Shown here piece by piece: positions 1-6,270 of a stretch of DNA of 7,295 nucleotides (its first letter is position 1; every line of letters starts with the position of its first letter). The stretch spans positions 1 through 7,295 of the forward strand of contig JAPLSR010000211.1 of NCBI GenBank assembly GCA_026398545.1, given 5' to 3'. Made by a program: the position numbers and the translations under genes. This stretch comes from Candidatus Sumerlaeota bacterium (lineage in GTDB: Bacteria > Sumerlaeota > Sumerlaeia > MWCT01). The notes under the pieces are model-generated. The model saw only the letters and a list, made by a program, of their open reading frames with translations, ran no database searches and had not been told where the DNA came from.

Positions 1-31
1 ATAATTTATCAGGCAATTTTTCACCTAAGTA

Positions 32-1584
32 TTGAGGAAAACAAAACAAGGCGTGTCACAGGAATGTCATTCTGAAGTTGTTGAAAAAAATGGAGTGGTG
101 AATTCCGGAAAAGTACCATCTCTCTCCCTCCTTATTGAACCGAATGACACCCACCTGCCGGGCAAAAAATTCACCGATGCCATTCTTATTCTTTCAATCA
201 TTATATTCAAATCCCTCCTTGCCATTGCCGCATTTCTCATAGGGTTCAGGATTCTGATGTATGATGAGGTGGCGCGGTGGTTGATGCTGAATACGTGGAT
301 ACGCTCACCCTTTCTCGCGCCCGGAGACCATGTTTGGCTGGGGGGATTTTTTTATCTCTGCGGAACAGTGATGAAAATTGCAGGGACATCATTCGCGGTT
401 TGCAAGATTCTCCCCCTTTTCTTTTCCTTTGGTTCCATTATTGCAATGTATCTTCTATGCCAGAAACTATATAAAAGCCAGTTTTTTTCTGGACTACCTT
501 TCTATATGCCGCCGGTTTTGTCAACACGTGGCTTAGTCTCTCTTTAATGCCAGAAATATTTACCATCTTTTTCCAGACGTGGGGATTTTATTTTTTATTA
601 AAAGGGGTTGACAAACATCATCCCTGGGAAGTGCTCATAGGTTGTCTGGGTATAGGATTGAGCACATCATTCCGGTATGAACAGTGGTGTTTGAGCGCCG
701 CCCTGAGTCTTGTTCTGCTCGGATTACTTATTAAAAGATGGATAAAGTCGGGGACGTTTGTGCTTTCCCTAGTCCTCTTGAATTTTTACATTGTATTCTG
801 GATACTCCTTGCATGGTTCAGACACGGAGACCCACTTCTCCTCCTGAAGAATGCCAAAACCTTCAATGTCAGGGCGTCTGGAAATCCCGCCCTTTTTCTA
901 TGGATAAATCTTAAGACCGATGACAGCATTGTTTTTGCCGTTGGGGCTCTTGCCATGATTTTTGCACTCTTTGCTCGTAACCGCACCCTGAGGGTATATG
1001 CTGTGATGTCCTTCATTTTTTCCCTCTTCTTTATTTATATCCAGAAAGTGGGAACTGCAGGCACCATCTGGCGAATTGCCCAGGGGTGGCGCGCCATGCT
1101 TATACCTTTTTTGCCTTTTGCTATCCTGCTGGTCAGGAAACATATTTCACCCGGCATGGTTCATCGTTACTTGGCCGTTCTCCTGATATTATTTCTGCCT
1201 GTATATACTGTTCATCAATACCGGGGTATGCAAAAACTGACGCGTTGCGGGCTCCCTAATTCCTTTCTGGCACTTGGAGAATATCTCAATTTTGAAAGAA
1301 AAAATCCAACACTCTTGACCGAGCTGAGAAAAGCGAAACCCCGTCTTTTTCTTCTCTTTAACAAAGAGGACGCCGGGTTGCCATATTTTACAGTGGGCTA
1401 TCTCAGCGGTTTGAGCGGAGAGAGCATCCTGTATGGTAGAAAAGTTCCTTCACAGCCCTACCTGCTCATAACGCGCAATGGAACCATGTCAGAACCCTAC
1501 CGGTTGGTTATTAATATTGGGGAATGCTCTATTTGGCGGCCGACAATTGCAGGAGAAAAGGGTGAAGAAAGAAAAAAGCCATGA
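32..1584 (+). pseudogene. GT-C (GT39/ArnT-like) membrane glycosyltransferase, split by a -1 frameshift in a T7 run
   Basis: The product is a polytopic membrane glycosyltransferase of the GT-C fold, the type that moves a sugar from a polyprenyl-phosphate donor to an acceptor at the periplasmic face. The first fragment (frame of 32, stop near 547) has a hydrophilic N-terminus of about 47 residues, TM1 at about 48-75, then the YDE motif (D78, E79) and a DH pair (D99, H100) of the first external loop, as GT39-like enzymes have. The second frame is open from well before its first ATG at 547: from 490 it reads WTTFLYAAGFVNTWLSLSL and then MPEIFTIFF, the expected next helix. It continues through further TM segments and an SFRYEQW motif to a soluble C-terminal part. 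Adding one T to the run at 482-488 joins the halves into about 517 residues. The start is uncertain: TTG at 32 lacks a clear Shine-Dalgarno, and GTG at 53, 95 or 98 are alternatives. The stop overlaps an ATG at 1581. Family assignment rests on motif and topology; the substrate is unknown. Confidence 0.8.
482..488 (+). repeat. T7 homopolymer at the frameshift point of the first glycosyltransferase
   Basis: Seven consecutive T residues lie exactly where the coding signal passes from the frame of 32 to the frame of 547. With eight T residues the codons would read Gln-Phe-Phe-Phe-Trp and the two halves would form one continuous protein. Such a tract is prone to slipped-strand mutation, polymerase slippage and sequencing error. 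The sequence alone does not say which applies. Confidence 0.75.
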
Positions 1585-1727
1585 AAAGGTCCTTGCCCCG
1601 TCCCCTCCCTTGAACTGTGGCTTTAAAAAGGGGGGCGCTTGTCAGCGGGGTGGCGCTCCTCTGCCTCATCGGCATAATGGCACTTCCCGGGAAAAACAAG
1701 AAGGTATGTTATGAAAGCAATGTATGA
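1581..1727 (+). pseudogene. Possible remnant of a small membrane-protein gene coupled to the preceding gene
   Basis: An ATG at 1581 overlaps the TGA of the upstream glycosyltransferase (ATGA), a common coupling arrangement. It opens a frame of ten codons (MKRSLPRPLP) closed by TGA at 1611. The same frame then runs on from ACT/GTG at 1614/1617 to TGA at 1725 and encodes one clearly hydrophobic stretch, LVSGVALLCLIGIMAL, with Lys/Arg on both sides, like a single transmembrane helix or signal anchor. No good Shine-Dalgarno precedes GTG 1617. The frame overlaps the start of the methyltransferase gene by 17 bases. It could be a gene broken by a nonsense change or by an indel in the nearby A5G6 run, or a chance reading of spacer. 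I do not recognise a family. Confidence 0.22.
1698..1704 (+). promoter_or_regulatory. Ribosome binding site of the methyltransferase
   Basis: AAGAAGG lies six bases before the ATG at 1711. It supports that start over the in-frame ATG three codons later. Confidence 0.6.
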
Positions 1728-2583
1728 GAAGGCACTAACAGCCTGCCGGATATGCTCCTCCAATGAATGTGAGCCTCACCTTGAGAAGTCCGGCGTCCAG
1801 ATTTATCAATGCCAATCATGCGGCGTCCAGTTCTGGAATCCTGAACATATTGAAGAGATAGAAAAGATTTATTCCAGGGACTACTTTGTGAGCGAATCCG
1901 CCCCCACAGGATATAATAACTATTTTTCTCTCGAACAGGCATTGCGAAAGGTCTTCAGAAAACGCCTCAAGCGGATGAAGAAAATGAATCCCGGCATTGC
2001 CACATGCCTTGAAGTGGGGAGCGGACCCGGCTTTTTTCTCGATGAGGCGACAAGGTTTCACATCCGGGCAACAGGCGTGGAGGTTTCGGAATTTGCTTGC
2101 GCCTGGGGACGAAATCATCTCAATATTTCACTCATTGCGGGGAAGGTGGAGGATTCAAGTCTGCCGCGGGATTCATTTGACGTTGCCTGTATGTGGGATG
2201 TGATTGAGCATCTCCCCAATCCAGTGTCAACACTGCGACACATCCGGGGATTACTGAAAAGCGGAGGCGAACTCTGGCTCTCAACGGGTGACGCTGGCAG
2301 CCTTGCAGCGAGGCTCAGCGGCAAACGCTGGCATCTTTACACTATACCGGAACACCTTTTTTTCTTTAACGGAAAAAGCATCCGCAAGGCGCTCCAATTG
2401 GCAGGGTTCGAAATGAGACTCTCCTTCCATGAAACGGTTTATGTCCCTTTAAGCTACATCCGCGAGCGGCTTGTGAAAACACTGAATCTCCCTCTCCCCT
2501 TCTTAAAAAAAAGCAAGATTCTCATCCCGATTAATCTGTTTGACGTCATGACGGTCTATGCAAGAAAATCTCCGGCTGTATGA
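1711..2583 (+). CDS. Class I SAM-dependent methyltransferase with N-terminal Cys4 knuckle
   Basis: This soluble, cytoplasmic enzyme of 290 residues should transfer a methyl group from S-adenosylmethionine to a small-molecule, sugar or lipid acceptor. The N-terminus has two CxxC pairs (C12/C15 and C34/C37), the zinc-ribbon-like knuckle common in methyltransferases of surface-polysaccharide clusters. The SAM-binding glycine loop (motif I) is LEVGSGPG at 100-107. An acidic residue for the SAM ribose is in GVEVSE (about 122-127), and the motif IV/V region is MWDVIEHLPNP at 161-171, followed by LRHIRGLLKSGGEL. This is the Methyltransf_23-type (UbiE/Coq3-like) layout with a C-terminal part of about 90 residues. 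No frame break is seen. A good Shine-Dalgarno precedes the start. It lies between a GT-C enzyme and a polyprenyl glycosyltransferase, which suggests methylation of a glycan or glycolipid intermediate. The acceptor cannot be read from the sequence. Confidence 0.92.
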   Translation: MKAMYEKALTACRICSSNECEPHLEKSGVQIYQCQSCGVQFWNPEHIEEIEKIYSRDYFVSESAPTGYNNYFSLEQALRKVFRKRLKRMKKMNPGIATCLEVGSGPGFFLDEATRFHIRATGVEVSEFACAWGRNHLNISLIAGKVEDSSLPRDSFDVACMWDVIEHLPNPVSTLRHIRGLLKSGGELWLSTGDAGSLAARLSGKRWHLYTIPEHLFFFNGKSIRKALQLAGFEMRLSFHETVYVPLSYIRERLVKTLNLPLPFLKKSKILIPINLFDVMTVYARKSPAV

Positions 2584-2650
2584 AGGAATGAAAATTAAAT
2601 TTAGCATTCGATATGCTGGCTCTGATAAATCCTGAACTGCGGGTAAAAAT

Positions 2651-3499
2651 ATGGCAACTGTAAGCATCGTCATACCGTGTTACAATGAGGAAGATAATAT
2701 CATCCAGATCAAAGAGGCGATATGCGAGACGCTATCCGGCATGGCGCTTGACCTGGAATTCATCTTTGTGGATGACGGCTCGAAGGATAAAACCTGGGAG
2801 GTGCTCTCCCACCTTTCCCTTGCCGATTCTCGCGTTAAGGGATTGAAATTATCAAGAAACTTCGGACATCAGTCAGCGATTCTTGCGGGGCTCCACCATG
2901 CCAGGGGGGATTGCGTCATCTCCATGGACTGCGACCTCCAGCATCCGCCATCCGTCCTTCCCGAATTTATCAACAAATTCAACTTTCTTTCCGATTACAA
3001 AATTGCAAAGAATGCGGGGGACTTTCGTCTCCTGGACCGCAGGGTGCTTGACAAGATATTGCAGTTCCACGAGACTGACTTATTCCTGAGAGGTATTGTG
3101 AACTGGATGGGGTTTAATGTCGCCCACGTCCCCTATAATCAACCGCCACGTCTGCACGGGGATACGAAATACCGTCTGGGAAAGATGCTCGGTCTTGCCC
3201 TGAACGGCATTGTCTCCTTCACAAGCCGTCCCCTTTATATAGCCTTTGTTACAGGGGGAATTTTTATCATCTTCTCATTAATTTACATCATATTCATCAT
3301 TGCCCGGTGGCTGATGGGATTCAAAATCATCCTCGGGTGGACATCTATCATCGTCCTGATTCTACTCTCCACCGGCTTCCAGCTGCTCAATCTTGGAGTC
3401 ATCGGGGTATATCTCGCCTCGCTTTACAAAGAGACAAAGAGCCGTCCCCGATTCATTATCTGGGACTCCGTGGGTCTGAATAATGAGAATAAGAAGTGA
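2651..3499 (+). CDS. DPM1/GtrB-like family 2 glycosyltransferase (polyprenyl-phosphate sugar synthase), internally shortened
   Basis: The enzyme should transfer a sugar from a nucleotide donor to a polyprenyl phosphate on the cytoplasmic face. The GT-A domain begins with SIVIPCYNEE (5-14), then VDDGSKD (40-46), SRNFGHQ (68-74) and the metal-binding DCD in MDCDLQHPP (92-100). KNAGDFRLLDRR (120-131), FLRGIVNWMGF (145-155) and RLHGDTKY (167-174) are DPM1/GtrB/ArnC signatures. Two C-terminal TM segments follow at about 195-218 and 231-254, then a basic tail. It has 282 residues where relatives have about 305-325. The family segment between the DxD helix and the KNAGDFRL loop, which normally holds a G-x-x-VV-x-x-R motif and basic residues, is missing: I107-N-K-F110 passes straight into N111-F-L-S-D-Y-K-I. 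By comparison with E. coli GtrB about 32 residues (96 bases) are absent in frame. The protein may therefore be impaired. The ribosome site is weak (GGG at 2641-2643). Confidence 0.92.
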   Translation: MATVSIVIPCYNEEDNIIQIKEAICETLSGMALDLEFIFVDDGSKDKTWEVLSHLSLADSRVKGLKLSRNFGHQSAILAGLHHARGDCVISMDCDLQHPPSVLPEFINKFNFLSDYKIAKNAGDFRLLDRRVLDKILQFHETDLFLRGIVNWMGFNVAHVPYNQPPRLHGDTKYRLGKMLGLALNGIVSFTSRPLYIAFVTGGIFIIFSLIYIIFIIARWLMGFKIILGWTSIIVLILLSTGFQLLNLGVIGVYLASLYKETKSRPRFIIWDSVGLNNENKK

Positions 3500-3502
3500 A
3501 TG

Positions 3503-3523
3503 GATAGATGTGGTACATCTATC
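3503..3523 (+). repeat. Perfect 9-bp inverted repeat with 3-nt loop after the GT2 stop codon
   Basis: Arm GATAGATGT at 3503-3511 is perfectly complementary to ACATCTATC at 3515-3523, with a GGT loop. It begins four bases after the TGA at 3497-3499. No T tract follows, so it is not a textbook intrinsic terminator. It could be an mRNA 3' stabilising stem or, read as duplex DNA, an operator for the gene downstream. Part of the left arm and loop (ATGTGGT, 3508-3514) can instead pair with ACCACAT at 3545-3551, and CGAAAT (3523-3528) with ATTTCG (3550-3555), so alternative folds exist. Confidence 0.6.
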
Positions 3524-3567
3524 GAAATCGTGAGATGCACCCTGACCACATTTCGTGCAAATCTGCC

Positions 3568-3596
3568 TTGACAATAGACGTTTTCCGAGGGGTAAT
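3568..3596 (+). promoter_or_regulatory. Candidate sigma-70-type promoter before the coiled-coil lipoprotein gene
   Basis: A perfect TTGACA at 3568-3573 is followed after 17 bases by GGTAAT at 3591-3596, a four-of-six match to TATAAT. The -10 region overlaps the small inverted repeat GGGT-AAT-ACCC (3590-3600). It lies about 45 bases before the start at 3641, a sensible leader length. The organism's sigma-factor consensus is unknown, so this is a pattern match only. Confidence 0.35.
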
Positions 3597-3625
3597 ACCC
3601 GAAATAAATGAGATGAATGTACCAA

Positions 3626-3633
3626 AAGGAGGA
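3626..3633 (+). promoter_or_regulatory. Strong Shine-Dalgarno that fixes the lipoprotein start
   Basis: AAGGAGGA ends seven bases before ATG 3641. The earlier in-frame ATG at 3617 lies upstream of this site and has no comparable ribosome site, so 3641 is the better start. Confidence 0.85.
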
Positions 3634-3640
3634 TTTCGGA

Positions 3641-4147
3641 ATGAAATCATCCCGATTAATTAGTCTGGTTTTTTCATTTGTGCTTCTCTGTTCGCTATTC
3701 AGCGGTTGCAAGGGTAAAGAGGCGGAAAGAAAAAAGGCTGAGGAACTCACATTCAAGAAGGAACATGTGGACAAGATTAATCAGCGCCTGAATGAGATTA
3801 ATGCTGAAATCGACCGGCTTGAAAAGGCAATCGCCGACCTGAATCGCGATGTCGATAATTATATCTTTAATGCCAGAAGCGGCATCGTCTCCATCAAGAA
3901 CTCCCATAAGGACATCCAGAAGTCCATGGAAGAACTCCATAATTACATCATCCCGCCAGAGCCATCCAAAAAGCCCGGCTTACACTGGTTTGTCAAACTT
4001 CTCATCCTGCTCATTATTATTATCGCCATCGCCTTCGCCGTCATGCTCTGGCGCGGCAGACAGAAAGAGTCCGAGGAAGAGGAATTCTCTTTCGAAGAAG
4101 AGTCCTCCTATAACGAGGATACCGGTGAGCACGATGATGAAAAATAA
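3641..4147 (+). CDS. Probable coiled-coil lipoprotein with C-terminal membrane anchor and acidic tail
   Basis: The protein has 168 residues and I do not recognise a named family. Residues 1-23 form a lipoprotein-type signal (K2, R5, hydrophobic 6-20) ending in a lipobox-like LFSGC with C23 as the candidate lipidated cysteine; Phe at -3 is less usual than Leu. A charged linker follows. Residues 46-71 show an unbroken heptad pattern, I46, L50, I53, I57, L60, I64, L67, V71, so a coiled coil is strongly indicated; a second, weaker repeat runs through I85, I92, M96, L99, I103. A PPEPSKKPG hinge (105-113) leads to a TM segment at 117-137, then R138, R140, K142 (positive-inside) and a tail with 14 Glu/Asp among residues 143-168. 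The predicted topology is periplasmic coil, one inner-membrane helix and a cytoplasmic acidic tail. It stands alone between two glycosyltransferase genes and probably has its own promoter. A structural or scaffolding role is possible but not shown. Confidence 0.8.
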   Translation: MKSSRLISLVFSFVLLCSLFSGCKGKEAERKKAEELTFKKEHVDKINQRLNEINAEIDRLEKAIADLNRDVDNYIFNARSGIVSIKNSHKDIQKSMEELHNYIIPPEPSKKPGLHWFVKLLILLIIIIAIAFAVMLWRGRQKESEEEEFSFEEESSYNEDTGEHDDEK

Positions 4148-4261
4148 ATGGGAGGATTGAAGCATCCGAGGGTCTATTGATTGTGCAGTTCATTTGAGCT
4201 ATTCATCATATCAAAGTGTCGGCACACTACTACATCGAGTAACTGAAAATAATTACCAATT
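4148..4261 (+). other. Intergenic spacer with no convincing element
   Basis: This 114-base spacer follows the lipoprotein gene. It contains a GGGAGG sequence at about 4150-4155 with only a seven-codon TTG frame behind it, a weak TTGATT/TATTCA pair (4177-4182, 4200-4205), and a 5-bp stem AGTGT/ACACT at 4215-4228. None is strong enough to name. Confidence 0.4.
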
Positions 4262-6145
4262 TTGAATCATGACTCCACAGACTTTATGGGCAAGGAAAAG
4301 CGCATCCCCTCTTTTTTTCTCCTGAGTGGTTTTCTTTTTATTCTGGGTTATTTCCTCATGGCTCCTTCCCTTGGATTTTTCACCCCGCAAACATTCTCCA
4401 CCACGGGCGGTCCGTTTAATTTTGTCCCGATTTCGGATGACCTTTATCGCTCCCCCATCCGCCATTTTCCGCCGTGGGAGCTGGCTTCAATCTTCTGGAA
4501 GGTCTTTTTACTCCTGCCGGCATCTGTCTGTCTTGCACTTTACCTTAGCGTGCGAAGGTCGCCTTTTCTTGAGAAATTTCAAAATGCCGCCATCTTCAAA
4601 TCCTCAAAATATTTCTATCTTCTCTCACTACTCACGCTCCTCTCTTTCATCATCATCCTTTCGACCACAATGTTTGTTCTGAGGAGAACACCGGTGACAG
4701 ATGATGAGAACGCCTATCTTGCGCAGGCGAATATTATGCTGGGGGGGCACATTCTTGCACCGCCGCCACCCGTGGAAAAAAACTTCACCAATACGTTTAT
4801 TATCACGAGCGGCAGCATGCTGACCGGCAAATACACTCTGGGGCACCCAGCCCTTCTGGCAGTTGGAAAGGCGCTGGCAGGGACATTTTACGCCATTCCC
4901 ATCCTCCTTGCCCTCCTCACCATCTGGCTCACTTATTTAATCGGGAAAGAAATGTATGACTTGAAGACGGGAATCCTGGCGGCATTCTTTTTAAGCATCT
5001 CCCCCTTCTTTCTTCTCAATGCCTCCACACTTCTCTCCCACGCCCCAACTCTATTCTTTCTTGCGCTTTTCACCTTCGCATTTCTGAAAGGGACAAAGCG
5101 CCGTGGTGCGGGGTGGGGTCTCCTGACAGGACTTGCAATCGGGGCGGCATTTAACATCAGACAGATGAGCGCCCTGGGGTTTGCATTACCCTTTGTCTTC
5201 TGGCTCCTCTGGCGACTTTTCTCACATAAAGAAGGCTCAAGTCACATCCCTTTTATTCTTTCCTGCGTTGCGGGATTTGCCGCCTGGGGAATCTTCACCC
5301 TCTGGTATAATCGCCTTGTGACAGGCTCACCCTTCACCTTCCCGTTCAACTATTATGACCCTTCTGAACGACTCGGTTTTGGCCCCATGCTTCAGGACTT
5401 TAGATATACCCACACGCCGCTGAAGGGACTCCAGAACCTTCTGGTGAGCATGGGGCGTTTTAATCTGTGGTTTCTGGGGGTGCCCTGGTCGCTTCTTTTC
5501 ATCCTGCCAGTCCTTTTTCAGAAAGTGTCCGCCTGGGCGGACAGGGCATGCGGTGTCGTTATTCTCACCTTTTGTATAGCGTATATTTTTTACTATTCCC
5601 CCGGCGTACCAGACACAGGTCCTGTTTACTATTTTGAGATGCTCTTGCCCGTGTGCCTCCTCACCGCAAGAGGGATATTCCTCTTGAAAGAGCGAACGCC
5701 CTCAGAGGGGCAACAACCGACTGCGGGGAATTCCTCTTCCTTCCCCATGCCGCACCTTTCAGCCTTCGCCACTTATTTTCTCGCCGTCTCCCTTATTCTG
5801 AGCCTGATAACCTTCTGGCCTGAAAAGGTATTATATATGAGCAGTCTGACGGAGAAGCTGAGGGAGTCTTATGAACTTGTGGAAAAAAGTGTGGAGCAAC
5901 CGGCGCTTGTCTTCATACGCTCATTACCCCAGGCGGGCTGGGTTTATGGCTACCGTCTCACAGACCCGTATCTTCAAGGTCCGCTTCTTTACTGTCGTGA
6001 CCTGGGACCGGAAAAAATCGTGGATGTCATCCATCATTTCCCAAAACGTCATTACTATATTCTCTCATATAATTCCGACAAGGGTCAAAGCGAACTGATT
6101 CCCTTTACAAAAAAGGATTTGGATAACTACTTGCATCCTAAATAA
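4262..6145 (+). CDS. GT-C (GT39/ArnT-like) membrane glycosyltransferase
   Basis: This intact polytopic enzyme of up to 627 residues should transfer a sugar from a polyprenyl-phosphate donor at the periplasmic side. Three N-terminal TM segments (about 17-39, 73-96, 117-139) precede the external loop with the acidic motif TDDENAY (D147, D148, E149) and YTLGHP (191-196), matching the catalytic first loop of GT39-like enzymes. Some nine further hydrophobic segments follow up to about residue 525. The soluble C-terminus reads ALVFIRS, then TDPYLQGPLLYCRDLG and FPKRHYYI, a block seen in many bacterial GT39-like proteins. The start is unsettled: TTG 4262 gives 627 residues, ATG 4286 gives 619, and neither has a visible Shine-Dalgarno. 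The gene ends in three tandem in-frame TAA codons (6143-6151). It and the split homologue at the window start may share the donor made by the GT2 enzyme. Sugar and acceptor cannot be inferred. Confidence 0.88.
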   Translation: MNHDSTDFMGKEKRIPSFFLLSGFLFILGYFLMAPSLGFFTPQTFSTTGGPFNFVPISDDLYRSPIRHFPPWELASIFWKVFLLLPASVCLALYLSVRRSPFLEKFQNAAIFKSSKYFYLLSLLTLLSFIIILSTTMFVLRRTPVTDDENAYLAQANIMLGGHILAPPPPVEKNFTNTFIITSGSMLTGKYTLGHPALLAVGKALAGTFYAIPILLALLTIWLTYLIGKEMYDLKTGILAAFFLSISPFFLLNASTLLSHAPTLFFLALFTFAFLKGTKRRGAGWGLLTGLAIGAAFNIRQMSALGFALPFVFWLLWRLFSHKEGSSHIPFILSCVAGFAAWGIFTLWYNRLVTGSPFTFPFNYYDPSERLGFGPMLQDFRYTHTPLKGLQNLLVSMGRFNLWFLGVPWSLLFILPVLFQKVSAWADRACGVVILTFCIAYIFYYSPGVPDTGPVYYFEMLLPVCLLTARGIFLLKERTPSEGQQPTAGNSSSFPMPHLSAFATYFLAVSLILSLITFWPEKVLYMSSLTEKLRESYELVEKSVEQPALVFIRSLPQAGWVYGYRLTDPYLQGPLLYCRDLGPEKIVDVIHHFPKRHYYILSYNSDKGQSELIPFTKKDLDNYLHPK

Positions 6146-6164
6146 TAATAAGGCATACAACGTC

Positions 6165-6196
6165 TTGTTAACATAATGCGTCTAAGTATATATAAA
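6165..6196 (+). promoter_or_regulatory. Candidate promoter before the TolC-family gene
   Basis: TTGTTA at 6165-6170 is followed by an AT-rich TATATATAAA run whose hexamers TATATA (6187-6192, spacer 16) and TATAAA (6191-6196, spacer 20) could serve as -10 elements. The -35 overlaps an 8-bp palindrome TGTTAACA (6166-6173), which could be an operator. This is pattern evidence only. Confidence 0.35.
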
Positions 6197-6230
6197 GTGC
6201 AAAATTAAGATGAACAAACAATTCTGCACT
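6196..6230 (+). promoter_or_regulatory. Leader stem-loop upstream of the TolC-family gene
   Basis: AGTGCA at 6196-6201 pairs with TGCACT at 6225-6230. After one A-C mismatch, AATT (6203-6206) pairs with AATT (6220-6223), leaving a 13-base loop. It sits just after the candidate -10 and would be at the very 5' end of the transcript, 40 bases before the start codon. No T tract follows, so a terminator is unlikely; a 5' stabilising or regulatory stem is more probable. Confidence 0.45.
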
Positions 6231-6270
6231 CTCAATTTGGGGAGAATATAAAATCTAACAGGATATGAGC

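Noticed and set aside
482..488. Programmed -1 ribosomal frameshift at the T7 run
   Set aside because: The in-phase codons are CAG TTT TTT TCT, so the canonical X-XXY-YYZ heptamer is not in register, and I see no obvious strong downstream stem. A simple indel or transcriptional slippage is the more economical explanation.
786..1143. Minus-strand open frames opposite the first glycosyltransferase
   Set aside because: They are low-complexity shadows of a clearly coding + strand, with no ribosome sites and no domain-like content. The same holds for the other minus-strand frames across the window.
1600..1660. Intrinsic terminator around the C-rich and G-rich runs at 1597-1635
   Set aside because: The C runs and G run can pair only loosely, and no T tract follows the G-rich arm. 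The tight spacing also favours co-transcription of the flanking genes.
2588..2635. Fifteen-codon ATG frame after the methyltransferase
   Set aside because: It is preceded by AAGGA but is very short, with no recognisable content and no independent support.
3617..3640. Earlier ATG at 3617 as the lipoprotein start
   Set aside because: It would place eight mostly polar or charged residues before the signal sequence, and the strong Shine-Dalgarno at 3626-3633 points to 3641.
4150..4180. GGGAGG ribosome-site-like sequence followed by a TTG frame
   Set aside because: The frame behind it ends after seven codons; nothing supports a gene.
4177..4205. TTGATT/TATTCA promoter-like pair before the second GT-C gene
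   Set aside because: The -10 matches the consensus at only three of six positions, no better than expected by chance in AT-rich spacer.
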